Shown: positions 16,652 to 27,422, counted from the first letter of the stretch. The stretch is DNA of 64,000 nt from Anaeroplasma sp902783745 (GCA_946617655.1 CAMOKL010000004.1:1-64000); one strand, 5' to 3'. Numbers and translations: made by a program. The notes: generated by a model not told the origin, from the letters alone.

Positions 16652-19468
16652 CTATTTATTTTCAAGTAATGGCTTTAAATATTTTGCAGTATATGATTCC
16701 TCACATTTAATTAAATCCTCAGGTCTACCGCTAAATAATACCCTACCACCACGTTCTCCACCATCAGGTCCCATATCAATAATATAATCTGCAAGCTTAA
16801 TAACATCTAAGTTATGCTCAATAATTAATACTGTTGCACCTTGATCTGCTATTCTATTAATTACATTCATAAGCTTTTTAATATCATCAGTATGTAATCC
16901 TGTTGTAGGTTCATCCATAATATATAGAGTTTGTGGAGTTATTTTTGCGTTTAATTCTGTCGCAAGCTTTATACGCTGTGCCTCACCACCAGATAATGTA
17001 GTTGATGATTGACCAAGCTTAATATATCCTAAACCTACATCAAATAGAGTTTGTAGCTTATTTCTAATTTTTGGGAATGCACTAAAGAATTCTAATGCTT
17101 CTTCAACTCTCATATTTAAAACATCTGAAATACTCTTATTTTTAAATTTAATCTCTAAAGTTTCAGATTGGTATCTTGTACCATGACAAACCTCACATGG
17201 TACATAAACATCTGGTAAGAATTGCATTGAAATTCTTTTAACACCATCTCCCCAGCATGCTTCACATCTACCACCCTTTACATTGAATGAGAAATGAGCT
17301 TTTGTGTATCCTTTTGCTTTCGCATCTGTTGTTTTTGCAAATAATTCTCTTATATCATCAAATACTTTTGTATATGTTGCTGGATTTGATCTTGGTGTAC
17401 GACCAATTGGCTGTTGAGAAATATGAATAATTCTTTCGATATTTTCAACGCCCTTAATTGAATCAATTTTACCAGGTATTAAGGTTCTTGCCTTATATAT
17501 CTTTTTATAAACATTTTTATATAAGCATTCATTTACAAGACTAGACTTACCAGAACCTGATACACCTGTTACAAGTGTAATAACACCTAAAGGGATTTTA
17601 ACATTAACATTCTTTAAATTGTTTTCCTTTGCACCCTTTATTTCAATCCATTTACCAGTAAGCTTTCTTCTCTTTTCAGGTAACTCAATTTTTAACTTAC
17701 CAGTTAAATATTTACCTGTTAAGGAATTAGGGTTTGCCATAACCTCTTCTGGTGTACCTTGGGCAACAATTTCACCACCATGTATACCAGCACCAGGTCC
17801 AACATCTACTAAATAATCACTTTGAAGCATTGTATCTGTATCATGTTCAACAACGATTAATGTATTACCTAAATCACGCATTTGCTTTAAGGTATCAATT
17901 AAACGTTGATTATCTTTTTGATGTAAGCCAATTGATGGTTCATCTAATACATATAAAACTCCTGTAAGCTGACTTCCTATTTGTGTTGCAAGTCTAATAC
18001 GCTGTGCTTCTCCACCTGATAGTGTATCAGCACTACGAGATAATGTTAAATATTCTAATCCTACATCAATTAAGAATTTTAATCTATCAGTTACTTCTTT
18101 AATTGCCTGCTTTGCAATTTGAGCTTTTTCTTCACCTAAATTAAGATTTTTAAACCATTCATATGACCTATCAATTGACATTTCACATACATCCGCAATT
18201 GATTCATCGCCAATTTTAATGTTTAATACTGATTCATTTAATCTTCTACCATTACATTTAGGACATAAAGTTTCTGTCATGTATTGCTGTAACCAATCTC
18301 TTATCCAATCAGAATCTGTTTCATTATATCTTCTTTGAAACATTGGTACAATTCCTTCAAATCTTTCAGTCTTATCATGGTTTCTACCTGATGTTGACTT
18401 CATCTTAAAACTAATTACATCTGGTGAACCAAAAAGGATAATATCTTGATTTTTCTTAGATAGATCCTTAAATGGAATTGTCGTATCAATTTTATAATAT
18501 TCACATACTTGATATAATTCAGCATTTGATAAATTACCTGAATCTTGATTCTTATAAGGTAGGATACATTTATCATCAATTGATTTTTCCCAATCAATTA
18601 CTAATGCTGGATCAATATTTAAGTTAGCACCTAATCCATTACAGTTAGGACATGCACCAAGTGGTGAATTAAATGAGAATAGACGTGGTTCTAGTGTTGC
18701 AAGTGAGAATCCACAATAAGGACATGCGTGAACTGTTGAATAAAAATATTCTTTATCATCTGCATATACAACAACATATCCATCCGCTTCCTTTATCGCA
18801 GTTTCAACTGCTTCAAACACTCTAGAACGTATTCCTTCTTTCATCTTTAATCTTTCAATCACAATATAAATATTATGCTTCTTTGTACGTTCAAGTTTTA
18901 TCTCTTCTGATAGCTCATGCATTTCACCATCTACCATTGCACGAACATATCCTTTTTTAAGGTATGTTTCAAATACCTTAACATGTTCTCCTTTTTCACG
19001 GAATATAACAGGAGATGTTATATATAATTTAGTGCCCTCACTAAATTCCATAATCTTATCTACTATTTGATCAATTGAAAATGATGAAATAGGAATATTA
19101 TGATTAGGACAATATGGAGTACCTACTCTTGAGAATATTACTCTTAAATAATCATATATTTCAGTTACAGTACCAACAGTTGATCTTGGGTTATGAGATG
19201 CTGATTTTTGGTCAATTGATATTGCAGGTGATAAACCTTCAATAGAATCAACATCTGGTTTTTCATTAGAACCAATAAATTGTCTTGCAAAAGAAGATAA
19301 TGATTCAACAAATCTTCTTTCTCCTTCTTGGAAAATAGTATCGAAGGCAAGAGATGATTTACCAGACCCTGATACACCTGTCATTACTATAAGCTTATCC
19401 TTTGGTAATGTAATATCTACATTTTTTAAATTGTTCTCCCTAGCTCCCTTTACTATTATCTTATCCAT
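16652..19468 (-). CDS. uvrA: Excinuclease ABC subunit A
   Basis: Damage-recognition ATPase of nucleotide excision repair. It has two ABC domains (GVSGSGKSS at 31-39 and a second GVSGSGKSSLVNECL near 630), two zinc modules (CPYCG..CPNC and CEACWGDG..CEVC) and two LSGGEAQRI(R/K)LA signatures. The length (938 aa) is typical. It starts two bases after the ligA stop. Confidence 0.97.
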   Translation of the reverse strand: MDKIIVKGARENNLKNVDITLPKDKLIVMTGVSGSGKSSLAFDTIFQEGERRFVESLSSFARQFIGSNEKPDVDSIEGLSPAISIDQKSASHNPRSTVGTVTEIYDYLRVIFSRVGTPYCPNHNIPISSFSIDQIVDKIMEFSEGTKLYITSPVIFREKGEHVKVFETYLKKGYVRAMVDGEMHELSEEIKLERTKKHNIYIVIERLKMKEGIRSRVFEAVETAIKEADGYVVVYADDKEYFYSTVHACPYCGFSLATLEPRLFSFNSPLGACPNCNGLGANLNIDPALVIDWEKSIDDKCILPYKNQDSGNLSNAELYQVCEYYKIDTTIPFKDLSKKNQDIILFGSPDVISFKMKSTSGRNHDKTERFEGIVPMFQRRYNETDSDWIRDWLQQYMTETLCPKCNGRRLNESVLNIKIGDESIADVCEMSIDRSYEWFKNLNLGEEKAQIAKQAIKEVTDRLKFLIDVGLEYLTLSRSADTLSGGEAQRIRLATQIGSQLTGVLYVLDEPSIGLHQKDNQRLIDTLKQMRDLGNTLIVVEHDTDTMLQSDYLVDVGPGAGIHGGEIVAQGTPEEVMANPNSLTGKYLTGKLKIELPEKRRKLTGKWIEIKGAKENNLKNVNVKIPLGVITLVTGVSGSGKSSLVNECLYKNVYKKIYKARTLIPGKIDSIKGVENIERIIHISQQPIGRTPRSNPATYTKVFDDIRELFAKTTDAKAKGYTKAHFSFNVKGGRCEACWGDGVKRISMQFLPDVYVPCEVCHGTRYQSETLEIKFKNKSISDVLNMRVEEALEFFSAFPKIRNKLQTLFDVGLGYIKLGQSSTTLSGGEAQRIKLATELNAKITPQTLYIMDEPTTGLHTDDIKKLMNVINRIADQGATVLIIEHNLDVIKLADYIIDMGPDGGERGGRVLFSGRPEDLIKCEESYTAKYLKPLLENK

Positions 19469-19470
19469 AA

Positions 19471-21444
19471 TTACCTCTTTATCTTTTCTTGGAATTCCTT
19501 ATCATCCATGATATAAATTCCTAATTCCTTTGCCTTATCAAGCTTAGAACCTGCAGCCTCACCTGCAATAACAATATCAGTTTTTTTAGAAACTGATTCA
19601 CTTATTTTTCCACCTTGCTTCATAATAAGCATTTTAGCCTCATCTCTTGGCATAGATATAGTACCTGTTAATACTACCTTTTTACCAGTAAAGAAGCCTT
19701 CTATTAATTCTTCACCAATGTATTTAGTATTTAATCCTAAATTCTTTAATCTTTCAATTAATTCTAAATTTAGTGGATTATTAAAATAATCAACAACACA
19801 TCTAGCAATAACCTCACCAATATCATCTAAATTAGATAATTCCTCAAATGTTGCGTTTATAATACCATCTATATCTTTAAATCTCTTTGAAATAATTAAA
19901 GCTGCCTTAGCACCAACATGTCTAATACCTAAACCAAATACTAATCTATCTAAATTATTCTTCTTAGATTCTTCTATTGCATTTAAAAGATTAGTAATAG
20001 ACTTTTCACCAAGACCTGGAATATTTACTAATTCATTATAATTAAATTTTAAATTAAATATTGATGATACATCAGTTAAATAGCCTAATTCAAATAATAA
20101 TCTTGAAAGCTTATCTCCTAAAGAATCAATATTATATGCAGGCTTTGATGCGAAATGTATTAGCTTATTAATAAGCTTATCCTTACATAAAGGATTAATA
20201 CAATACCAATCAGCCTCACCCTCATATCTTTTTAATGCTTCACCACAACAAGGACATTTATCTATCATTACAAATGGTTTTATTTCTTTTCTTTCCTCAA
20301 GGACTGGTCCTACAACCTCAGGAATAACATCACCAGCCTTATGTAGTGTAACAATATCACCAATATGTACATCCTTCATTTTAATATAATCTTCATTATG
20401 AAGTGTAGCCTTAGATACAACTGAACCTGCAAGTGAAACAGGCTTAAATACACCAACAGGTGTAATAACACCAGTTCTTCCTACTTGGTATATTATATCT
20501 AATAATTGTGTTTTTACTTCCTCAGGTGGGAATTTATATGCGATAGCCCACTTAGGATATTTTACAGTTTCACCAATTATAGAATGTAATTCTAGCTGAT
20601 TAACCTTAATTACAATACCATCAATATCATAAGGTAGGTTAGGACGTAATTCACCCATTTTTTCTATATATTTAATTACATCATCCATACTATTACATAG
20701 CATATAATTTGGATTGACATTAAAGCCAAGCTCACGCATTTTTATTAAAGCTTCTTCTTGTGTTAAAATATCATCTTCCATGTAATAATATAAGAATGCA
20801 TCTAAGTTACGTTTACTTGCAACCTTGCTATCTAATTGTCTTACAGAGCCTGCGGCAGCATTTCTACAGTTTGCAAAAATATCTTCTCCTGCCTCTTCAC
20901 GCTCTAAGTTTAGCTTTCTTAATGATTCTCTTGGCATATAGATTTCTCCTCTAACCTCTAAAGAATCATTGTTTTTTAATTTTAATGGAACTGATTTAAT
21001 AGTTCTAACATTATGAGTTATATCCTCACCAACTAAACCATTACCTCTAGTTGATGCTTCTACTAATATACCATTACTATATTTTAAAGATACAGAAAGA
21101 CCATCTATTTTAAGCTCACATAAATATTTGGCTTCAGGCGCAACCTCTTTAACTCTTTTATCAAAATCATATAATTCTTCATAACTAAATGCATCTGATA
21201 ATGATGCCATTTTAGTTTCATGTGTTACCTTTTTGAATTTAGTTAAAACCTCACCACCAATTCTATTAGTAGGTGAATCTAGGGTCTTTAATTCAGGATG
21301 TTCTTCTTCTATTTTAATAAGCTCGTTCATAAGCTTATCATATTCATAATCCTCCATAATTGGCATATCCTTTGTATAATATGCTTCTGATGCTTTATTA
21401 AGGATTTCTTTAATTTCATTTAGTCTTTCTTCAATAGTTGGCAT
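19471..21444 (-). CDS. ligA: NAD-dependent DNA ligase
   Basis: Seals nicks in replication and repair. Adenylation Lys 112 lies in LKIDG. An OB domain, a zinc finger (CPCCGEAL..CINPLCKDK), helix-hairpin-helix repeats (NIPGLGEKSI) and a C-terminal BRCT domain follow in the normal order. GGAGG is five bases before the ATG at 21444; the TTG four codons earlier lies inside that site. It is followed by uvrA after two bases. Confidence 0.97.
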   Translation of the reverse strand: MPTIEERLNEIKEILNKASEAYYTKDMPIMEDYEYDKLMNELIKIEEEHPELKTLDSPTNRIGGEVLTKFKKVTHETKMASLSDAFSYEELYDFDKRVKEVAPEAKYLCELKIDGLSVSLKYSNGILVEASTRGNGLVGEDITHNVRTIKSVPLKLKNNDSLEVRGEIYMPRESLRKLNLEREEAGEDIFANCRNAAAGSVRQLDSKVASKRNLDAFLYYYMEDDILTQEEALIKMRELGFNVNPNYMLCNSMDDVIKYIEKMGELRPNLPYDIDGIVIKVNQLELHSIIGETVKYPKWAIAYKFPPEEVKTQLLDIIYQVGRTGVITPVGVFKPVSLAGSVVSKATLHNEDYIKMKDVHIGDIVTLHKAGDVIPEVVGPVLEERKEIKPFVMIDKCPCCGEALKRYEGEADWYCINPLCKDKLINKLIHFASKPAYNIDSLGDKLSRLLFELGYLTDVSSIFNLKFNYNELVNIPGLGEKSITNLLNAIEESKKNNLDRLVFGLGIRHVGAKAALIISKRFKDIDGIINATFEELSNLDDIGEVIARCVVDYFNNPLNLELIERLKNLGLNTKYIGEELIEGFFTGKKVVLTGTISMPRDEAKMLIMKQGGKISESVSKKTDIVIAGEAAGSKLDKAKELGIYIMDDKEFQEKIKR

Positions 21445-21501
21445 ATAAACCTCCAAAAAATGTATATTAATATTATAACACTTTTAAATCTTATTTATGT
21501 A

Positions 21502-21526
21502 TTAAAATGACAGGTAGCACCTGTCA
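21502..21526 (-). terminator. Terminator after pcrA
   Basis: On the minus strand TGACAGGT/ACCTGTCA with a GCT loop is followed by TTTTAAT, six bases beyond the pcrA stop. Confidence 0.85.
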
Positions 21527-21532
21527 TAATAA

Positions 21533-23656
21533 TTAATTTATTTTAGTTAATGATGGGTGAGTTGATAACATCTTTTTAATACCTGTAGGTAACGCAAACG
21601 CAATCTCTGCGATTTTACCATTAATGCTTATAACCTTACCATCGCCAAATGTCTTATGGTTAACCTTATCTCCAACCTTAAGATTTGAAGTTACGGCATC
21701 CTTTGCGCTTAAAACATTAGGTATTGCCTTAGATTCTATATCCTTCTTAGGTGTTTTATATTCACCATATAAATTATAGAATTCTCTTTTCATTTCACCT
21801 AAGAAGCAAGAAGGCATCATTTGTTGAGTAAATCCAAATAAGAATCTTCTTCCTACATGAGATATAAATAATCTATCCTTTGCACGAGTAATACCTACGT
21901 AACAAATTCTTCTTTCTTCTTCTACATCTTCTTTAGTTACCGAATTTTGTGATGGGAATATTCCATCCTCCATCGCAACCATAAATACATTCTTAAATTC
22001 CAATCCTTTAGCCTGATGATATGTTGTAAGAATTACTGAATCAGATTCTTTCGCATCATCATTCTCACTTCTTAAGGCTAAATCTGATAAAAGAATATCT
22101 AATATTTCTTCATTAGTTAACCCTTCATCCTCATGGTCTAATTCTGTTTCTTTTAAAACAGATTTAAATTCCTTAATGTTTGATATTCTATCTTGATATT
22201 CATCAGAATCACCTTTTTTAAGCATATCTTCATATGAGGTTTCCTTTAATAAGATATCAATAATATCAGGAAGCTTACAATTAGCAAGAGATTCTTTAAT
22301 TGATGTCATCATAATTTTAAATTTCTTTAATTCTATAGAACCAGAACCACTATATAAATCTATTGATTCAAAAAGTGATTTGTTATATTCATTTGAAACA
22401 CTAGTAAGTGATTCTATTACCTTATCACCAATTTTTCTTTTTGGTTCATTTACAATTCTTAAGAAAGAAAAATTATCATCAGGATGAACTAATACTCTTA
22501 AGTATGCAGTCATATCCTTTATTTCTTTTCTTGCAAAGAATGATAATCCTCCAAAAATTCTATATGGAATATGTTCTCTTAATAAAACATCTTCAAATCC
22601 TCTTGATATGTAATTAGCACGATACATTATCGCAAAATCACTATAGCTATCACCCTTATCGTGAAGTTTCTTTATTTGTTCTACAACAAATGAAGCCTCA
22701 CCAAACGCTGTATCTGCGTCATATAAAATAGGCTTATCTCCTGTTTTACCATGAGAATACATAACCTTTTTAATTTGGTTAGGGTTTTTATCAATAATAC
22801 AGTTTGCTAAATTTAGGATTTCATTAGTAGAACGATAATTTTCTTCTAATAGAATCATTTTGTGATCCTTATAATCACGTCTAAATTTATGGATATTTTC
22901 GATTTTTGCACCACGGAATGAATAAATACTTTGGAAGTCATCACCAACAACAAATATGTTATTATGTAATGCCGCAAGCATTCTTATTAATACATATTGT
23001 AATGCGTTAGTGTCTTGGAATTCATCTACTAATATATATTCGAATTTGTATTGATATCTATATAATACTTCAGGTGCTTCTTTAAATAATTCAATAGTTT
23101 TAATAATTAAGTCATCAAAATCTAATAAATTATTCTTTATCTTATATTCTTCATATAATCTTGATACTGTATCATAATCTTGGTTTAAAAATGGATCATC
23201 TATAGAAAATGCTTCAAAGTTTTTAGATTTAGAAATTAAATGTCTTAATTCTTTTGGTTTAGAATCAATACATTCATTTTTACATATATCTTTAACTATT
23301 TTTTGTGCGTCTTCTTCATCAATTATATTAAAAGAATTTGTATAATTTTCTAAATGGCCAATTTCTTTTCTTAATATTCTTACACAAAATGAATGGAATG
23401 TAGAAACCCACATATTTTTAGTATCAATACCACCTAAAATATTAGAAATTCTAACCTTCATTTCATTTGCAGCCTTATTAGTAAATGTTAAGGCTAAAAT
23501 AGAATCCTTTGATACACCAAGCTCATCTATTATATATGCTATTCTTGTCGTTAAAACCTTAGTTTTTCCAGATCCAGCACCAGCCATAACCATAACTGCA
23601 CCACTAGTTTGAGTTACTGCGGCCTTTTGTGGTTCATTTAATCCACTTAAATCCAT
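21533..23656 (-). CDS. pcrA: UvrD/PcrA-type superfamily 1 DNA helicase
   Basis: 3'-5' helicase for repair and plasmid/phage replication forks. Walker A AGAGSGKT is at 25-32; VDEFQDTN, GDDFQSIYSFRGA, ENYRST and TYHQAKGLEFKNVF are the further SF1 motifs. At 707 aa it has the normal length with a Tudor-like C-terminus (VGDKVNHKTFGDGKVI). It begins two bases after the ABC-F gene stop. Confidence 0.95.
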   Translation of the reverse strand: MDLSGLNEPQKAAVTQTSGAVMVMAGAGSGKTKVLTTRIAYIIDELGVSKDSILALTFTNKAANEMKVRISNILGGIDTKNMWVSTFHSFCVRILRKEIGHLENYTNSFNIIDEEDAQKIVKDICKNECIDSKPKELRHLISKSKNFEAFSIDDPFLNQDYDTVSRLYEEYKIKNNLLDFDDLIIKTIELFKEAPEVLYRYQYKFEYILVDEFQDTNALQYVLIRMLAALHNNIFVVGDDFQSIYSFRGAKIENIHKFRRDYKDHKMILLEENYRSTNEILNLANCIIDKNPNQIKKVMYSHGKTGDKPILYDADTAFGEASFVVEQIKKLHDKGDSYSDFAIMYRANYISRGFEDVLLREHIPYRIFGGLSFFARKEIKDMTAYLRVLVHPDDNFSFLRIVNEPKRKIGDKVIESLTSVSNEYNKSLFESIDLYSGSGSIELKKFKIMMTSIKESLANCKLPDIIDILLKETSYEDMLKKGDSDEYQDRISNIKEFKSVLKETELDHEDEGLTNEEILDILLSDLALRSENDDAKESDSVILTTYHQAKGLEFKNVFMVAMEDGIFPSQNSVTKEDVEEERRICYVGITRAKDRLFISHVGRRFLFGFTQQMMPSCFLGEMKREFYNLYGEYKTPKKDIESKAIPNVLSAKDAVTSNLKVGDKVNHKTFGDGKVISINGKIAEIAFALPTGIKKMLSTHPSLTKIN

Positions 23657-23658
23657 TA

Positions 23659-25239
23659 TTATTTTGCTTCCTTTTCCATAAAATCATCATAATTAGATAG
23701 TCTATCTTCCCATGTACCATCTAAATTAAATTTAATAATTCTATTTGCAACAGTAGATAATAATTCTCTATCGTGTGATGAATATAAAATATTTCCCTTA
23801 AAATTAGTCATACCTTCATTAAGTGATGTAATTGATTCCAAATCAAGATGGTTTGTTGGGTCTTCGAATACTAAAACGTTAGGACATTCAACCATAAGCT
23901 TAGCTAAAATACATCTAACCTTTTCTCCACCTGATAATACAGTACATGACTTAGTTGCTTCTTCACCTGCAAATAAAACTCTTCCTAAATATTGACGTAT
24001 AAATGTTTCTGTTTGATCTTCTTTAGAATATTGTCTTAACCAATCAATTAAAGTCATTTCCTTTGTGAAATATTCTTTATTATCTTGCATTAAGAATCCT
24101 TGAGATGTTGTAATACCCCATTTGAATTTACCAGTAAAATCTTTATCCTTACCTGATAAAATATTAAATAACGCAGTAATTTGTAATGTATTTTCTGCAA
24201 GGAATGCGATCTTATCATTCTTATTTACAGAGAATGATAAATCATTAAATAGACCTGGCTTTGTTAAATGCTCAACAAATAAAATATCATTACCAACTTC
24301 TCTATTAGGCTTAAAACCTAAGTATGGATATCTTCTTGATGATGGTTCAATATCTGTTATTTCAATCTTTTCAAGTAACTTCTTTCTTGATGTTGCTTGC
24401 TTAGATTTAGATTTATTAGCACTGAATCTTGCAATGAATTCCTTTAATTCCTTAACCTTTTGTTCACTCTTCTTATTTTCATCTTGAGCTTGCTTTAAAG
24501 CTAATTGTGAAGATTCATACCAGAATTCATAGTTACCAACATAAAGCTTAATATGTCCTCTATCAACATCACAAATATGTGTACATACATTATTTAAGAA
24601 GTGACGGTCGTGAGATACTATTAATACTGTATTTTCAAAATCTAATAAGAAATTTTCTAACCATTGTGTAGACTTATAATCTAAGTTGTTTGTAGGTTCA
24701 TCTAATAATAATACATCAGGATTTCCGAATAATGCTTGTGCAAGTAAAACCTTAATTTTAATCTTTGCATCTAAATCAAGCATTTTTTCATAGAATACTT
24801 CTTCAGGTACTCCTAAGCCTGCAAGTAATGTTTCAGCATCAGATTCAGCTTCCCATCCACCAAGCTCTGCAAATTCACCTTCAAGTTCAGCAGCTCTTAT
24901 ACCATCAGCATCAGTAAAATCTGCTTTTTCATATAATGCATCCTTTTCTTTTCTTATATCCATAAGCTTCTTATGGCCTAATAAAACTGTATCTAATACT
25001 GTTTCATTATCGTATTTATGTTGATCCTGTGCTAAGACAGACATTCTTTCCTTAGGATCTAATTCAACATGTCCTGTTGTTGATTCGATTTCTCCAGATA
25101 AAAGCTTTAAGAATGTTGATTTACCAGCACCATTTGCGCCGATAATTCCATAACAATTACCTTTTGTAAAAGAAATAGTTACATTATCATATAATTTTCT
25201 TGTACCATATTGTAAGCTAAGATTTGTTACCTTTAACAT
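23659..25239 (-). CDS. ABC-F ATPase (YkpA/YbiT-like)
   Basis: A soluble protein with two ABC domains and no membrane segment. Walker A GANGAGKST is at 34-42, the first signature is degenerate (DAKIKIKVLLAQAL), and the second is LSGGEKVRCILAKL. The linker between domains (about 240-290) is charged and helical, as in ribosome-associated ABC-F factors. This degenerate first signature is usual for the YkpA/YbiT group, whose role in translation or stress is not settled. It is co-transcribed with pcrA. Confidence 0.88.
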   Translation of the reverse strand: MLKVTNLSLQYGTRKLYDNVTISFTKGNCYGIIGANGAGKSTFLKLLSGEIESTTGHVELDPKERMSVLAQDQHKYDNETVLDTVLLGHKKLMDIRKEKDALYEKADFTDADGIRAAELEGEFAELGGWEAESDAETLLAGLGVPEEVFYEKMLDLDAKIKIKVLLAQALFGNPDVLLLDEPTNNLDYKSTQWLENFLLDFENTVLIVSHDRHFLNNVCTHICDVDRGHIKLYVGNYEFWYESSQLALKQAQDENKKSEQKVKELKEFIARFSANKSKSKQATSRKKLLEKIEITDIEPSSRRYPYLGFKPNREVGNDILFVEHLTKPGLFNDLSFSVNKNDKIAFLAENTLQITALFNILSGKDKDFTGKFKWGITTSQGFLMQDNKEYFTKEMTLIDWLRQYSKEDQTETFIRQYLGRVLFAGEEATKSCTVLSGGEKVRCILAKLMVECPNVLVFEDPTNHLDLESITSLNEGMTNFKGNILYSSHDRELLSTVANRIIKFNLDGTWEDRLSNYDDFMEKEAK

Positions 25240-25265
25240 AAAATAATCTCCTTTATTGCGTGAAT

Positions 25266-25292
25266 AAGGGCTGAGGCTAATCCTCAGTCCTT
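25266..25292. terminator. Hairpin between glnS and the ABC-F gene
   Basis: AAGGGCTGAGG pairs with CCTCAGTCCTT around CTAAT. On the minus strand one A-C mismatch occurs and no T run follows, so it may be an attenuating or processing hairpin rather than an efficient terminator. On the plus strand the stem is complete and TATTTTTT follows. Confidence 0.45.
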
Positions 25293-25313
25293 ACTATTTT
25301 TTCTTTAATTATA

Positions 25314-26969
25314 TTATAGTTTGAAGCCACTCTTTAGGCCACATGTTTCATTAAATACTAATCTTTCTTCATTTGAATCTTGATCAGTTACATAATAACC
25401 ATTTCTAATGAATTGGAAATGATCTAATGGTTTAGTATCCTTTAAAGATGATTCAACATAACCATAAGTTATATTCATAGAATTTGGATTTAACTTTTCC
25501 ATAAAATCTAAATCCTTATTCTCTTCTGTTTCAATTAATAATGGTTCAAAATGTCTAAATTCAGCCTTAATTGCAGTAGTCTTTTCAACGAAATGAATAT
25601 TACCATTAGGCTTTCTTTCGTTAAATCCTGAATCACTTTTTGTCATAGGATCATATGTTGCATGAATTAATGTAATATTACCATCCTTATCCTTTTCAAC
25701 TGATGTTGCAGTAATAAAGTATGCTCTCATTAATCTAACTTCAACACCTAAAGCAAGTCTCTTCCACTTCTTGTTAGGCTTTTCTTCAATGAAGTCTTCT
25801 CTTTCAATATATACATGACGAGAGAATGCAATTTTTCTTGAACCAGCTTCTTCATTTTCTTGATTGTTTGGTGCATCAAGCCATTCAACTTGTCCTTCAG
25901 GATAATTATCAATTACAACCTCAACTGGATTAATAATTGCGTTAGGTCTTATAGCCTTAAGCTTTAAATCATCTCTTAAAGCTTCTTCTAATGCTTCTTC
26001 AGGTACTGTAGAATTAATTCTTGATAAACCTGTTGATAAGATGAAATTTCTAATAGAATCAGGTGTATAACCTCTTCTTCTTAATCCACATAAAGTAGGC
26101 ATTCTTGGATCATCATATCCAGATACCTTCTTAGAATCAACTAAAGCTCTTAAATAACGCTTTGACATAATTGTATTTGTGATATTTAATCTACCAAATT
26201 CAATCTGATGAGGACGTGATTTATATTCAGCTTCAATCTCACAGTTTTCAACAACCCAATCATATAATACTCTATGGTTATCATATTCTAGTGAGCATAA
26301 TGAATGCGTAATTCCTTCAAATGAATCCTGTAATGGGTGTGCAAAATCATACATAGGGAAAATACACCACTTAGTACCCTGTCTATGATGATTTATATGT
26401 AGGATTCTATACATTACTGGGTCACGCATGTTAATGTTTGGAGATGACATATCAATTTTAGCACGTAAAGTCTTTTCTCCATCTTTATATTTTCCTTCTC
26501 TCATTTCTTCAAATAAACGAAGGTTTTCTTCAACAGTTCTATCTCTATATGGAGAATTCTTACCAGGTTCACTTAATGTACCACGATATTTAGAAATTTC
26601 TTCTTGAGATAAATCATCAACATATGCAAGTCCCTTCTTAATTAAAAGTACTGCCTTTTCATATGTTTTTTCGAAATAATCAGAACCATAAAAAATATTC
26701 TTTGGAGTATATCCTAACCAAGCTAAATCCTCAATTATACCAGAAACGAATTCCTTATCCTCTTTAGCTGGGTTTGTATCATCAAATCTTAAATTTGTAT
26801 ATCCACCAAAAGATTTAGCAAGTTCAAAATTTGTAACGATTGCTCTCGCATGACCAATGTGTAGATATGCATTTGGTTCAGGTGGGAATCTTGTAATTAT
26901 TTCCTTTACTAAACCATTATCTAGGTCTTCTTGCATTTTAGTTTTAATAAAATTATTAATCTCTGCCAT
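25314..26969 (-). CDS. glnS: Glutaminyl-tRNA synthetase
   Basis: Class I synthetase with the HIGH box at 37-40 (LHIGHARA), the GlnRS segment FDDTNPAKE, and IMSKRYLRALV as the KMSKS-type loop; the C-terminal anticodon-binding beta-barrels are present (551 aa). AGGGTGA precedes the ATG at 26969. A TATAAT at 27001-27006 (minus) is the likely -10. Presence of GlnRS means that tRNA-Gln need not be made by the GatCAB route, which most Bacilli use. Confidence 0.95.
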   Translation of the reverse strand: MAEINNFIKTKMQEDLDNGLVKEIITRFPPEPNAYLHIGHARAIVTNFELAKSFGGYTNLRFDDTNPAKEDKEFVSGIIEDLAWLGYTPKNIFYGSDYFEKTYEKAVLLIKKGLAYVDDLSQEEISKYRGTLSEPGKNSPYRDRTVEENLRLFEEMREGKYKDGEKTLRAKIDMSSPNINMRDPVMYRILHINHHRQGTKWCIFPMYDFAHPLQDSFEGITHSLCSLEYDNHRVLYDWVVENCEIEAEYKSRPHQIEFGRLNITNTIMSKRYLRALVDSKKVSGYDDPRMPTLCGLRRRGYTPDSIRNFILSTGLSRINSTVPEEALEEALRDDLKLKAIRPNAIINPVEVVIDNYPEGQVEWLDAPNNQENEEAGSRKIAFSRHVYIEREDFIEEKPNKKWKRLALGVEVRLMRAYFITATSVEKDKDGNITLIHATYDPMTKSDSGFNERKPNGNIHFVEKTTAIKAEFRHFEPLLIETEENKDLDFMEKLNPNSMNITYGYVESSLKDTKPLDHFQFIRNGYYVTDQDSNEERLVFNETCGLKSGFKL

Positions 26970-27006
26970 AATAATCACCCTTTTTAAAATATATGCTAGT
27001 ATTATA

Positions 27007-27228
27007 CTACAAATATAGTAAAAACTCCACTAAATCAAAAATAAAATTGTTTTCAATAATATATTAAACTTTTATGTTGATGAGTATAAAAAAAATTTAA
27101 AAATTTTTAATTTGCATTTTTTAAGCATTTTTTCGAAAAAAGAAGCTATTTTTACCTGTTATTTTAAGTTAAAGTTCTATTTATAAAATGATTTTGGAAA
27201 ATCAGTCAATAGTCCATTTTTACCTCAT
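27007..27228. other. AT-rich intergenic stretch
   Basis: Between the glnS promoter and the small toxin-type RNA locus I see no open frame with a ribosome-binding site and no clear terminator. There is only A/T runs, including the palindrome TTTTTTCGAAAAAA near 27131-27144. Confidence 0.5.
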
Positions 27229-27257
27229 TTGACAACGATTTTTTTTAGGTATAAAAT
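27229..27257 (+). promoter_or_regulatory. Promoter of the small-peptide (toxin-type) mRNA
   Basis: TTGACA at 27229-27234 and TATAAAAT at 27250-27257 give a spacer of 15 or 17 bases depending on which hexamer is used. Transcription would start near 27262 and run about 230 bases to the shared terminator. Confidence 0.7.
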
Positions 27258-27304
27258 CACCTTGTCAGAGTAAAATCTGCAATCATTTTTAAGGAGACAA
27301 TGTT

Positions 27305-27337
27305 ATGATCCGAGGTCTGGAGGAAACGATGGGCTAA
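27305..27337 (+). CDS. Ten-residue leader peptide upstream of the small hydrophobic peptide
   Basis: AAGGAG at 27291-27296 precedes an ATG that opens MIRGLEETMG followed by TAA, two bases before the AGGAGG of the next small frame. Its translation could open or load ribosomes for the downstream peptide. Conservation cannot be judged here, so it may be only a fortuitous frame. Confidence 0.4.
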   Translation: MIRGLEETMG

Positions 27338-27350
27338 CAGGAGGTATACT

Positions 27351-27422
27351 ATGGATTATTATATAATCCTAGTTATTATATTAATCATTTTAATGGTTAT
27401 TATAATGACTGTTAAAAAATAG
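27351..27422 (+). CDS. 23-residue hydrophobic peptide, probable type I toxin
   Basis: A perfect AGGAGG lies six bases before the ATG. The product, MDYYIILVIILIILMVIIMT then VKK, is one transmembrane helix with a basic tail, the usual form of type I membrane toxins. Its mRNA faces a short convergent antisense RNA across a shared terminator, with a duplicated interaction sequence. This is the architecture of the Fst/par locus of plasmid pAD1, although the peptide sequence is not Fst-like. A membrane-damaging toxin is the best inference; a small regulatory membrane peptide is the alternative. Confidence 0.7.
   Translation: MDYYIILVIILIILMVIIMTVKK

Noticed and set aside
27291..27345. Resemblance of the leader (AGGTCTGG.GGAA) to the conserved SRP RNA or RNase P RNA cores
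   Set aside because: The flanking helices needed for either RNA are absent, and the segment is better explained as two ribosome-binding sites with short frames.
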